From positions 1-58,674 of the forward strand of contig JAJFUQ010000205.1 of assembly GCA_021372355.1 (NCBI GenBank): a stretch of DNA of 58,674 nucleotides. The letters run 5' to 3'. The translations under genes and the position numbers were made by a program. Under the pieces are notes generated by a model. It searched no databases. It was not told the DNA's origin and saw only the letters and a list, made by a program, of their open reading frames with translations. Position 1 is the first letter of the stretch. Every line of letters begins with the position of its first letter. Shown here piece after piece: positions 1 through 6,816 of the stretch. The stretch comes from Nocardiaceae bacterium (GTDB lineage: Bacteria > Actinomycetota > Actinomycetes > Mycobacteriales > Mycobacteriaceae).

Positions 1-2
1 GC

Positions 3-332
3 ATCGCCTCTGCGGGGCAGCGACTCATGCTCGCCGCGACCGAACGTGGCTGCACGTTCCCCGGCTGCGACCGCGGGGTTTATTTCACGCAAGCCCATCA
101 CGCCATCGATGACTGGCTCGAGGGAGGCCACACCAACATCGACGAACTCGCCCCCGCCTGCGACATCCACCATCCGCTGGCCGGGCCCGCACCTCATCAA
201 TGGCAAACCGCGAAAAACGCCGTCGGAAGGACGATTTGGATTCCACCGAAAATCATCGACCCACGACAACGACCACGGGTCAACCACTTCCACCACCCCG
301 AACGCCGGGTGTCGCTCAGGCGCGCCCCGTGA
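3..332 (+). CDS. 13E12/DUF222-type HNH endonuclease domain protein, 3' part only
   Basis: The frame is already open at the window edge, so only the C-terminal ~109 residues are present. They hold the HNH domain typical of actinobacterial 13E12-repeat (DUF222) proteins: a QRL..AA.ERGCTFPGCDRG lead-in, the AHH histidine pair, a W..GGHTN segment and a closing C..HH. These proteins are multicopy in mycobacterial relatives and their role is unsettled; the HNH fold suggests a metal-dependent nuclease. The cysteine that often precedes the AHH motif is not seen (VYFTQAHH), so metal-site completeness is uncertain. The 3' end overlaps the convergent hydrolase gene by 17 bases. Confidence 0.8.
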   Translation: MASAGQRLMLAATERGCTFPGCDRGVYFTQAHHAIDDWLEGGHTNIDELAPACDIHHPLAGPAPHQWQTAKNAVGRTIWIPPKIIDPRQRPRVNHFHHPERRVSLRRAP

Positions 333-1104
333 CTGCGATGCGGTCCAGCCAACCGCACACTTCGTCGACAACCGGCGACGGATGTTTGATCCAGCCGACG
401 TGGCCGCGAGGTTCGTCGAGCCGCTTTCGGGTCACGCGCGCGCCGGGGAACTCTGCGACCAGTCCGTCGACCGCGCGGTCAGGTGCGAAGTTGTCTCCGG
501 GAAAGGACAGCGCGAGCAGCGGAAATTCACGCGTGCTGCGTTCGTGCTTACCCCAGCTTCCGGTACGTGCCATCCGCGCCCAGTCGATGATCGTCTGCTT
601 CGACTGGATGCCGAAACCCGCTCGGGTGCCGTCCAAGTAGCCCTTGAGGCGCGCCTGCACTTCGAGAAACGTCGGCACGAACAACAACGTCGGCAGCAAG
701 GACAGCGGGAACCGGCGCCAATGGTTCGTGCCCGACGCGGCGAGAGCAAGTCCGTCGAAGACCCCGGGACGTGCCGATTCGAGAACTGCCGAAAGCTGGC
801 CACCCATGCTGTGGCTCACGAAATACACCGCCTGACCTGGCCTTCGACGGCGCATCTCGGCGGCGACCTCAGCCATGCTGTCAGCGAGGTCGGGGTAGCT
901 GATCGCGGTGTTGCGATCGATGCCCTTCGGCTGGCCCGGATAGTCGGCGGTCACGGTGTACAGCCCGCGCTGCTGGAACTGCTCTGCGGCGCGACGGAAC
1001 TTCGACGCCGAGATCCCCATTCCGGGCCAGATGATCAGCGTGGGACCGTCGGCGGGATAGAGGATTCCCTTCGCGCCGGACGGAGTCGAAAACTGCTCAG
1101 CCAA
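316..1104 (-). CDS. alpha/beta hydrolase
   Basis: A 262-residue serine hydrolase. The nucleophile elbow SHSMGG lies near residue 97, after a TLIIWPGMG oxyanion-hole-like segment, and a late GHVGW segment is the likely catalytic-histidine region. There is no signal peptide, so it is probably cytoplasmic; the substrate is unknown. Translation most likely starts at a TTG (1102-1104) that overlaps the stop of the upstream DUF1272 gene (TTGGCTGA), so the two are probably translationally coupled. The pair is divergent from a TetR regulator with a strong dyad between them, which suggests local repression. Confidence 0.8.
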   Translation of the reverse strand: MAEQFSTPSGAKGILYPADGPTLIIWPGMGISASKFRRAAEQFQQRGLYTVTADYPGQPKGIDRNTAISYPDLADSMAEVAAEMRRRRPGQAVYFVSHSMGGQLSAVLESARPGVFDGLALAASGTNHWRRFPLSLLPTLLFVPTFLEVQARLKGYLDGTRAGFGIQSKQTIIDWARMARTGSWGKHERSTREFPLLALSFPGDNFAPDRAVDGLVAEFPGARVTRKRLDEPRGHVGWIKHPSPVVDEVCGWLDRIAVTGRA

Positions 1105-1333
1105 AGACTCGCCCGATCACGCGTCGCACCCGATCGGGCAAGCGCTGGGCGATGTCCACCGCGCCGGTCGTGCGCTTCGGCCGACGGACCAACTCACCGC
1201 CACAGTTGGGGCACGCCTCGAGCTTTGCGTGGCAGTCGGCGCAATACGTGCACTCGTAGCTGCAAATCCAGGCTTCGCCGTCGGCGGCGAGCGATCCTCG
1301 ACAGATTTCACACTTCGACAGCATCTTGAGCAT
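1097..1333 (-). CDS. DUF1272 domain zinc-ribbon-like small protein
   Basis: A 78-residue cysteine-rich protein with CEIC, CSYEC, CADC and CPNCGGEL motifs, which match the DUF1272 pattern of small proteins thought to bind zinc. The C-terminus is basic (RRPKR and RVRRVIGR). The ATG is preceded by a GGAGG ribosome site nine bases upstream. It is the first gene of a two-gene operon with the alpha/beta hydrolase and is transcribed away from the TetR gene at 1376. Function is unknown; a nucleic-acid or metal-handling role would be a guess. Confidence 0.8.
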   Translation of the reverse strand: MLKMLSKCEICRGSLAADGEAWICSYECTYCADCHAKLEACPNCGGELVRRPKRTTGAVDIAQRLPDRVRRVIGRVFG

Positions 1334-1356
1334 GAGACCTCCGGCTTCGTCGCCGC

Positions 1357-1381
1357 TTTCACATACACTCTGTATGTGAAA
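1357..1381. promoter_or_regulatory. perfect 11-3-11 inverted repeat, probable TetR operator
   Basis: Arms TTTCACATACA (1357-1367) and TGTATGTGAAA (1371-1381) are exact reverse complements separated by CTC. The dyad lies between the divergent TetR gene and the DUF1272-hydrolase pair. It covers a TACACT -10-like hexamer (1364-1369) that sits six bases before the GTG proposed as the TetR start. A perfect dyad of this size here is the expected autoregulatory operator. Confidence 0.8.
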
Positions 1382-2020
1382 CTGAACCCAATGCTGCCGG
1401 ACGTGGGCATTTCACGCAAGGAGAACGCAGAACGAACCCGAGAATCGCTCGTCGAAGCGGGCATCGAGCTGTTCACCACGTACGGATTCGCGGCAGTTTC
1501 CACGGTGCAGATCTGTGAACATCTCGGCGTCACGCGCGGCGCGCTGTACCACCACTTCAAGAACAAGACCGACCTGATGGAGGCGTGCTTCAGCCGCGTC
1601 GACCATCGACTCGTGGCCCGACTCGCAGGTCTCGAAGCAGCGGGCCCCACCGACCAGATTCGCGCGACATGCCGGGAATTCGTCGATCAACTCGGCGATC
1701 CGGTGGTGCGCCAGATTCTGTTCGTCGAGGCGCCGGCCGCACTCGGCTGGGCGCGGTGGCGCGAGCTCGACGGCGGACGATCACTCGAGCTTGTTCGAAA
1801 TCAGCTGGCCGCGGTCGCGGATGCCGGTCTCCTCGGCACCCACGACCCGCGGATTCTTGCCCACCTACTGCTCGGGGCCCTTAACGAACTCGCCATGTTC
1901 GTGGCGGCATCATCGTCGACCGCCCGTGCCACGGCGCTGGCCCGGCAGGAACTCGAGCTGCTGCTGAATGACCTGCTAGCGCGTACCGATACCGGTATCG
2001 CATCCGCCGACGGTGACTGA
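1376..2020 (+). CDS. TetR family transcriptional regulator
   Basis: About 214 residues. The N-terminal helix-turn-helix runs from TRESLVEAGIELF through CEHLGVTRGALYHHFKNKTDL (about residues 22-63), the classic TetR pattern; the C-terminal ligand domain is divergent. Start choice: a GTG at 1376 lies six bases after TACACT, which fits leaderless transcription; an ATG at 1391 is the alternative. Neither has a clear ribosome site. The dyad at 1357-1381 covers the promoter and, with the GTG start, the first codons. Likely targets are itself and the divergent DUF1272/hydrolase operon. The 3' end overlaps the convergent DUF1707 gene by 140 bases. Confidence 0.85.
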   Translation: MKLNPMLPDVGISRKENAERTRESLVEAGIELFTTYGFAAVSTVQICEHLGVTRGALYHHFKNKTDLMEACFSRVDHRLVARLAGLEAAGPTDQIRATCREFVDQLGDPVVRQILFVEAPAALGWARWRELDGGRSLELVRNQLAAVADAGLLGTHDPRILAHLLLGALNELAMFVAASSSTARATALARQELELLLNDLLARTDTGIASADGD

Positions 2021-2357
2021 AAACGAACATTCCGACGAGCACGAACAGCACCCACGGAACGACATTCACGATCGCGATGAAGCCGACGATCGCCGCCATC
2101 ATCACAACCATCGGCGCCAGCATGAACACCGACGGCCCGCGGCGACGCCCCACCGGAACCGCTCGCTGCGGTACCGGAAGGTCAGCGAACAATTCGATCA
2201 GTTCGCGGTCATAGGTCGCAGCCCACGCCTTACTGACCCGATCCTCGTACTCGACAACCGACAGCCGGCCGGCGACAAGATGGTCACCGAGCGCCGAGGC
2301 CGCGGCCTCACGCTCGGCGTCGCTTGCCCGCACCGCGGAGCGTTCGACCAACATCAT
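1881..2357 (-). CDS. DUF1707 domain membrane protein
   Basis: 158 residues. Residues 8-65 match DUF1707: RASDAEREAAASALGDHL, then GRLSVVEYEDRVSKAWAA and ELIELFADLP. Two closely spaced hydrophobic segments follow (about residues 78-112), then a basic tail. The start overlaps the stop of the upstream PadR gene (ATGA), so the two are translationally coupled. The last ~46 codons lie inside the coding region of the convergent TetR gene; the tail is low-complexity and may be a readthrough extension after loss of an earlier stop. DUF1707 is common in actinobacterial membrane proteins of unknown function. Confidence 0.75.
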   Translation of the reverse strand: MMLVERSAVRASDAEREAAASALGDHLVAGRLSVVEYEDRVSKAWAATYDRELIELFADLPVPQRAVPVGRRRGPSVFMLAPMVVMMAAIVGFIAIVNVVPWVLFVLVGMFVFSHRRRMRYRYRYALAGHSAAARVPAGPAPWHGRSTMMPPRTWRVR

Positions 2358-2950
2358 GACTCCTCGGCCTCATCGTCGCCGTCGGCGAGGATGCCGTAGA
2401 GGCGACGGCGGGTGTCTTGCAGGACCTCGCGTGCGCGCGCCTGCTGGGCCGGACTTCCGGTCGCCATGACCTGCCACAGCGCCGATGCGGTCTGACCGAG
2501 AAGTGGACGGAATCCGTCGTCCTCCGTCGACGTCTCGGCGAACGCCTCCCAGGGCGCGTTCACCTCGTCCGCGTTGGCCGCGACATAGTTGTTGCCCTCG
2601 GCGGTCAGTCGAAAAACCTTGCGGCCGTTGTCGTCTGCCGCTTCGACCAAGCCCTCGTCCTCGAGCTGCTGCAGAGTCGGATACACCGAGCCCGGGCTCG
2701 GCTTCCAAGCGTCGCCGCTGCGCGAGCTGATTTCCTGAATGACCTGATATCCGTTGCGCGGCTCGTCGGCGAGCACCGACAGAATCGCCGCACGCACGTC
2801 GCCTCGACGTACCCTCGGTCCACGCCGCCCAGCCCACGGCGGCGCTCCCCAGCCCTTTGCCCACGGCGGTGGACCGCCCCAAGCCCCCCGGCCAGGTCCG
2901 TACATCGCCCAATTTCCGGCCCCATGCGGGCCGCAATGCCGTCCGAACAT
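2354..2950 (-). CDS. PadR family transcriptional regulator
   Basis: 198 residues. A Gly/Trp/Pro-rich N-terminal extension of about 45 residues, common in one PadR subgroup, precedes the winged helix: RRGDVRAAILSVLADEPRNG, then YQVIQEIS, SPGSVYPTLQQLEDEGLV and FRLTAEG. The C-terminal helices would mediate dimerisation. It shares an ATGA overlap with the downstream DUF1707 gene, so regulator and membrane protein form one operon. A CGATATATCG palindrome 33 bases upstream of the start is a likely autoregulatory site. The ligand is unknown. Confidence 0.88.
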   Translation of the reverse strand: MFGRHCGPHGAGNWAMYGPGRGAWGGPPPWAKGWGAPPWAGRRGPRVRRGDVRAAILSVLADEPRNGYQVIQEISSRSGDAWKPSPGSVYPTLQQLEDEGLVEAADDNGRKVFRLTAEGNNYVAANADEVNAPWEAFAETSTEDDGFRPLLGQTASALWQVMATGSPAQQARAREVLQDTRRRLYGILADGDDEAEES

Positions 2951-2983
2951 TGCTATCGCCTCCGATCCTTCGCGACAGTTTCA

Positions 2984-2993
2984 CGATATATCG
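2984..2993. promoter_or_regulatory. CGATATATCG palindrome, candidate PadR operator
   Basis: A 10-bp perfect palindrome in the leader of the PadR/DUF1707 operon. It shares the CGATATA half-site with the dyad upstream of the second PadR gene in this window (43830-43846), which supports a PadR-family function for both. Confidence 0.55.
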
Positions 2994-3110
2994 CGATTGG
3001 TTCGTCAGCCACGAAAAATTTCCTGACAAATCCGCGGCAATCGAGGACCGAAATGGTCCTAGATCTGCGTCACAGTTTTAGATGACAGACAGATCGGAAA
3101 GGACTGAACC

Positions 3111-3962
3111 ATGACTTCTCCAGACCGCTACATCCCCGGCGTCCCTTGCTGGGCAGACACCAACCAACCCGACCCGAAGGCCGCCGCCGAGTTCTACTCC
3201 GGCCTTTTCGGATGGAAGACCGAGAACGTCATGCCCGCCGACGCTCCCAGCGAGTACTTGATCGGCCGTCTGGCCGGCGGTGACGTCGCGGCCGTCACCG
3301 GATTCCCGGAGGGCGCACCGAAGATCCCGGTGTGGAACACCTACATCTGGGTCGACAGCGCCGACGAAACCGCAGAGAAGGTTCGCGCCGCAGGTGGATC
3401 GGTACCAATGGACCCCTGGGACGTGCCCGGCGCCGGCCGGATGGCAGTGATGCTCGATCCCGAAGGCGCGCATTTCATGGCGTGGGAGCCGGGTGAGCAC
3501 CGCGGATCCGCCGTGGTGAACGAGCCCGGTAGCGTCAACTTCAACACTCTCAGCAGCCGCGACCTGGCCGGTGCCAAGAAGTTCTACGGCGCCGTCTTCG
3601 GTTGGGAGACACTCGAACTCGGCCCGGGCATGACCTTCTGGACACTGCCGGACTACGGCAAGCACCTCGATTTGCTCAACCCCGGAACGCTCGAACGCTT
3701 TGCCGAGTTCGGCCCCCAGGGATTTGAGAACGTCGTCGCCTGCCTGACGCAGATCAGCGACGACGACCGCGAGACCCGCTCGAATTGGGGAATCACGTTC
3801 GCCGTCGCTGATGCGGACGAGACGGTTGCCAAGGTGACCGACTTGGGCGGCACGGTCCTCGCACCGGCGATCGACGCACCTTGGGTGCGATTCGCCGTGG
3901 TGGCTGACCCCGCCGGCGCCGTTTTCACCGCCAGCCAGTTCAAGCCGGAAAACGCCGCTTAG
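3111..3962 (+). CDS. two-domain VOC (glyoxalase/dioxygenase-fold) protein
   Basis: 283 residues made of two VOC modules. The first (about 6-130) begins PGVPCWADTNQPDPKAAAEFY and ends in MLDPEGAHFMAWEP; the second (about 140-275) runs from VNFNTLSSRDLAGAKKFYGA to VADPAGAVFTASQF. This layout matches the actinobacterial glyoxalase/bleomycin-resistance-like proteins often annotated as hydroxylases. Several usual metal ligands are hard to assign, so catalytic activity is unproven. The ATG has a GGAAAGGA ribosome site. It is cytoplasmic and stands alone, overlapping the convergent hotdog gene by four bases. Confidence 0.85.
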   Translation: MTSPDRYIPGVPCWADTNQPDPKAAAEFYSGLFGWKTENVMPADAPSEYLIGRLAGGDVAAVTGFPEGAPKIPVWNTYIWVDSADETAEKVRAAGGSVPMDPWDVPGAGRMAVMLDPEGAHFMAWEPGEHRGSAVVNEPGSVNFNTLSSRDLAGAKKFYGAVFGWETLELGPGMTFWTLPDYGKHLDLLNPGTLERFAEFGPQGFENVVACLTQISDDDRETRSNWGITFAVADADETVAKVTDLGGTVLAPAIDAPWVRFAVVADPAGAVFTASQFKPENAA

Positions 3963-4426
3963 CGCTTCTTCTTGGGAGTCACGCGCATCGTGATGTCGGC
4001 GTGCACGACCTCGACGCCGTTGGTGTCGACGATTCGGACCGGAACGATCCAGTCGACACCATCGGTGTCGCTGAGCGGCGGCAATGCCGACTCCGCGATC
4101 GCCTGCAGATCGGTCTTGGCCATCTTCAGGTACTGCACGGTCATCCCGACCGGAATCCATCGATGGCTCGACGGGATCGTCACGTCGGTCATCGTGCCGG
4201 CGGCGAGCTCTGCAGCATTGCAGCAAGCGATCGCGTGAACCGTCCCCAGGTGGTTGTGGACCTTGCGGCGGTTCTTCACCTTGATCACCGCGCGACCGGG
4301 GCCGAGCTCTTCGAATTCCGGCGAGATCGATCCGAAGAACGGCGCCTTGAGGCATAGCGCCTCACTGAAGATGGTCTTCCCGAACGGGAGTCGCTGGGCC
4401 TGTTGCCAGAGATCGAGAACCTTCAC
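3959..4426 (-). CDS. DUF4442 hotdog-fold protein, probable acyl-CoA thioesterase
   Basis: 155 residues. The sequence has the DUF4442 pattern of hotdog thioesterase relatives: LGPGRAVIKVKNRRKVHNHLG, then TVHAIACCNAAELAAGTMT and a long C-terminal strand region. It follows a PaaI-type thioesterase gene by 11 bases on the same strand, so the two probably form one operon acting on acyl-CoA substrates. The operon is divergent from a TetR gene, and related dyads lie between them. Substrate specificity cannot be read from sequence. Confidence 0.8.
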   Translation of the reverse strand: MKVLDLWQQAQRLPFGKTIFSEALCLKAPFFGSISPEFEELGPGRAVIKVKNRRKVHNHLGTVHAIACCNAAELAAGTMTDVTIPSSHRWIPVGMTVQYLKMAKTDLQAIAESALPPLSDTDGVDWIVPVRIVDTNGVEVVHADITMRVTPKKKR

Positions 4427-4437
4427 GAAACGAATCC

Positions 4438-4881
4438 TTACTTCGGGGTGTGGATGAGACAGGTGGTGGTGGCGTGGGCGACCAGTCGGCCGTCCGCATC
4501 GACGACCTTTCCCTCAGCCGTTGCAGTACTACGTCCGGCGTGAACGACCGTGCCGGTTCCAATGAGCTGTCGGCCGTCGGTCGGAACCGTCCGGATGTAG
4601 TTCACCTTGATTTCCAGCGTGGAATAGCCTATTCCGGGTCCTAGCGTGGAGTGAACCGCGCAACCCATGACCGAATCGAGCAGCGTCGCGCAAATTCCCC
4701 CGTGGACCGAGCCGAGCGGGTTTGCGAAGTCCGGACGCGTCTCGATCGAGAACGAGACCTCGCCGTATTCGAGCTTCTCGTAGGAAAATCCGAGCAGATT
4801 GCCGATATTGGGCGCATCCTTCGGCGCGGTCATGAACATCCGGAGAAGTTCGAGGCCAGTTGGCGCAGCTTGATCGGTCAT
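4438..4881 (-). CDS. PaaI/YdiI-type hotdog thioesterase
   Basis: 147 residues from the ATG at 4881, which has AAGGAG five bases upstream; a GTG two codons earlier is less likely because it overlaps that site. The hotdog signature is present: PDFANPLGSVHGGICATLLDS, where the HGG and the following acidic residue are the usual catalytic region, followed by LEIKVNYIRTVPTDGRQL. It probably hydrolyses short or aromatic acyl-CoA thioesters in the cytosol. It is the first gene of the operon with the DUF4442 gene and is probably controlled by the divergent TetR regulator at 4994. Confidence 0.85.
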   Translation of the reverse strand: MTDQAAPTGLELLRMFMTAPKDAPNIGNLLGFSYEKLEYGEVSFSIETRPDFANPLGSVHGGICATLLDSVMGCAVHSTLGPGIGYSTLEIKVNYIRTVPTDGRQLIGTGTVVHAGRSTATAEGKVVDADGRLVAHATTTCLIHTPK

Positions 4882-4919
4882 TTCCACTCCTTTGTGTAAA
4901 GACCAGTAGGTTTCGTCAC

Positions 4920-4935
4920 TAGACCATTCAGTCTA
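4920..4935. promoter_or_regulatory. TetR operator candidate, site 1
   Basis: TAGACCATTCAGTCTA carries inverted arms TAGAC and GTCTA. It lies in the gap between the thioesterase operon and the divergent TetR gene and matches the perfect site at 5583-5598 at 13 of 16 positions. Confidence 0.65.
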
Positions 4936-4959
4936 TTGGGAAAAGAATCTACACTTGAT

Positions 4960-4975
4960 TGGACTGACCGGTCTA
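4960..4975. promoter_or_regulatory. TetR operator candidate, site 2
   Basis: TGGACTGACCGGTCTA matches the TAGACCG-N2-CGGTCTA consensus of site 3 at 12 of 16 positions, with a perfect right half. It lies just upstream of the TetR ribosome site, where binding would give autorepression. Confidence 0.6.
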
Positions 4976-4993
4976 TAGCGGAGGATGTGAACA

Positions 4994-5569
4994 GTGGCAC
5001 AGGGACCACGGGAGCGCCTACTCACCAGCGCCATCGCGCTGATGTGCGAGCGTGGCGTCCACGCAACCGGGCTCACCGAGTTGCTGCAGCACAGCGGCAC
5101 CGCGCGCGGTTCGATCTACCAGCACTTTCCCGGCGGCAAGTCCGACCTCATGGAGCAGGCCACGTATGCCGCCGGCCGATTCATCAGCCGCTTGATCACG
5201 TCGCTCCTCGAGACCAAGTCGCCCGACGAGGCCCTCGTCGGCCTCATCGATTACTGGATTTACGAACTTCAGTCGAGCGACTACTCGCGCGGTTGCCCAA
5301 TCCTCGCCGCCGCACAGAGCGGGGCAGGCGAACCCGCCATCCAGGCGGCAGCCGCCGCAGTATTCAACGACTGGGCCGATCAGGTAACCGAAGCACTTGC
5401 AGGACTAGGCGTTTCGCGAGCGCAAGCACAGCCCCTCGCGAGCTTGGCGATCAGCAGCATCGAAGGCGCGATCACCCAGAGCCGCGCTCGCCGGTCTACT
5501 CAGCCGCTCGAGGATCTGAAGGCAGTCTTGGTACCGCTGACGCAACACACCCTTGCGGCCGCGGCCTGA
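4994..5569 (+). CDS. TetR family regulator, LmrA/YxaF (QacR)-like subgroup
   Basis: 191 residues from a GTG with a GGAGGA ribosome site. The helix-turn-helix spans about residues 4-50: [20 protein letters not shown], then [23 protein letters not shown]. The middle carries the YSRGCPI segment typical of the LmrA/YxaF-like subgroup, whose characterised members bind TAGA..GGTCTA-type boxes. Three such boxes occur here: two in its own divergent promoter and one in front of the ferredoxin gene just downstream. A self-repressing regulator that also controls the thioesterase operon and the ferredoxin is the simplest reading. Confidence 0.88.
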   Translation: MAQGPRERLLTSAIALMCERGVHATGLTELLQHSGTARGSIYQHFPGGKSDLMEQATYAAGRFISRLITSLLETKSPDEALVGLIDYWIYELQSSDYSRGCPILAAAQSGAGEPAIQAAAAAVFNDWADQVTEALAGLGVSRAQAQPLASLAISSIEGAITQSRARRSTQPLEDLKAVLVPLTQHTLAAAA

Positions 5570-5582
5570 CACCTTGCCTGCA

Positions 5583-5598
5583 TAGACCGTTCGGTCTA
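5583..5598. promoter_or_regulatory. TetR operator candidate, site 3 (perfect dyad)
   Basis: TAGACCGTTCGGTCTA is a perfect 7-2-7 inverted repeat. It overlaps the TAACCT -10-like hexamer (5597-5602) that sits eight bases before the ferredoxin ATG, so a bound repressor would block ferredoxin transcription. Confidence 0.75.
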
Positions 5599-5610
5599 AC
5601 CTCACGATTC

Positions 5611-5937
5611 ATGACCTACGTGATCGCCGAACCCTGCGTCGACGTGCTGGACCGTGCGTGCATCGAAGAATGCCCGGTCGACTGCATCTACGAGGGCGAG
5701 CGGATGCTCTACATCCACCCCGACGAGTGCGTCGATTGCGGTGCGTGCGAACCGGTTTGCCCAGTGGAAGCGATCTTCTACGCCGACGACGTGCCCACCG
5801 AGTGGACCGAATACACACAGGCCAACGTCGATTTCTTCGACACACTCGGATCACCTGGCGGCGCCGCGAAGGCCGGAAAACAGAACTTCGACGTGCCGTT
5901 CATCGCAGCGTTGGAACAGCGCGAACTCGATCACTGA
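5611..5937 (+). CDS. fdxA: seven-iron-type ferredoxin (FdxA family)
   Basis: 108 residues, the usual length of actinobacterial FdxA. The N-terminus has C-x7-C-x3-CP ([14 protein letters not shown]) and a second cluster motif [12 protein letters not shown], the cysteine set of [3Fe-4S][4Fe-4S] ferredoxins. It acts as a small soluble electron carrier for redox enzymes such as P450s. TAACCT lies eight bases before the ATG with no ribosome site, so the mRNA may be leaderless. A perfect TetR-type dyad overlaps this promoter, linking it to the regulator immediately upstream. Confidence 0.93.
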   Translation: MTYVIAEPCVDVLDRACIEECPVDCIYEGERMLYIHPDECVDCGACEPVCPVEAIFYADDVPTEWTEYTQANVDFFDTLGSPGGAAKAGKQNFDVPFIAALEQRELDH

Positions 5938-6374
5938 GCAGCGAGAACCATCCGGATTCCCGCACCGAACTGCGTCGACACCCGACCGATCTCGACGAAC
6001 CCCGCGGACCGGTAGAACGTCAGTGCGTGCGGGTTCGCGTCGACCTCGATTCGACGTATCCCGCTCTCGCGGGCTTCGGAAACCAGCTGCTCTATCAGCG
6101 CCGTGGCGACGCCCTGCCGCTGACACTCGGGGGCGACGAACAGGTCGTCGAGCTCGCCATCGGCGGTCACTGTCGCGAATCCGATGATGGTCGAATCCCG
6201 CTCGGCGACAAGGCATATCGACCCTGCACTCAGATCACCGCGCCACACCAGGTATTCCGGATTCGCCAGCAGAACCTCACGCTCGCCGTAGTTGGACAGC
6301 GACGACGTGCGGTAGACATGGCGGATTTGCGAGATATCCGACGCCTGAGCGGCCCGGATCGTGAATCCCGTCAT
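5931..6374 (-). CDS. GNAT family N-acetyltransferase
   Basis: 147 residues with the GNAT fold. Motif A is visible as [20 protein letters not shown] (about 76-95), containing the Q/R-x-x-G-x-G/A acetyl-CoA loop, and the C-terminal strand is [14 protein letters not shown]. The substrate is unknown. The start overlaps the stop of the globin gene (ATGA), so it is the third gene of an operon that begins with the BacA-like transporter. It overlaps the convergent ferredoxin gene by seven bases. Confidence 0.87.
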   Translation of the reverse strand: MTGFTIRAAQASDISQIRHVYRTSSLSNYGEREVLLANPEYLVWRGDLSAGSICLVAERDSTIIGFATVTADGELDDLFVAPECQRQGVATALIEQLVSEARESGIRRIEVDANPHALTFYRSAGFVEIGRVSTQFGAGIRMVLAAQ

Positions 6375-6814
6375 GCGCGATTGAACGGCAATCCGTCCGG
6401 TACGTCATCCGGACTTGCGTGGTATTTCCGCATACCCACGGTCGCCGCGCGAAAGTACTCGTGAATCCGCTGCCCGGTCTCGCCGGTGATGCCGGAATCG
6501 CGTAAAGCGTCCGCGAAGAGCGCGATGCAGATCGCGTCCATCTCTTCGTGTTCGCCGTTGCCCGCGTGCATCCGCTGCATGGCCGTCTCGTCGCCATATC
6601 CGGCGGTGTACAGCGGAGGACCACCGAGCGCTTCCGCGAGGTACGCAGCGAGTCGCTCGTCGTGCTGGGGATGGAGTCCGTCGTGCGAAAACGGATGCTC
6701 AGCAACGGGATCGGCGAGGCACAGTGCATGCCATCGCCGGCACATCGCCAACAGCGCGTCGAATCCACCAGCGTCCTCGTACAGGCCCATGGAGTCAGTA
6801 TCCGCCTGGGCCAC
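6371..6814 (-). CDS. truncated haemoglobin, group II-like
   Basis: 147 residues. The sequence reads as a trHbII globin: FDALLAMCRRWHALCLADPV, then HPFSHDGLHPQHDERLAAYL with the conserved ALGGPPLYTAGYG, and RMHAGNGEHEEMD, which should supply the proximal histidine. Group II globins bind O2, CO or NO and are linked to oxidative or nitrosative stress. The start is a GTG three bases after the transporter stop, and the stop overlaps the GNAT start. Co-transcription with a BacA-like transporter is unusual and gives no direct functional clue. Confidence 0.85.
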   Translation of the reverse strand: MAQADTDSMGLYEDAGGFDALLAMCRRWHALCLADPVAEHPFSHDGLHPQHDERLAAYLAEALGGPPLYTAGYGDETAMQRMHAGNGEHEEMDAICIALFADALRDSGITGETGQRIHEYFRAATVGMRKYHASPDDVPDGLPFNRA

Positions 6815-6816
6815 GA

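Noticed and set aside
46..1329. 427-residue plus-strand frame over the hydrolase/DUF1272 genes
   Set aside because: It is antisense to two well-supported genes, and its translation is Arg/Ala/Pro-rich with no recognisable domain.
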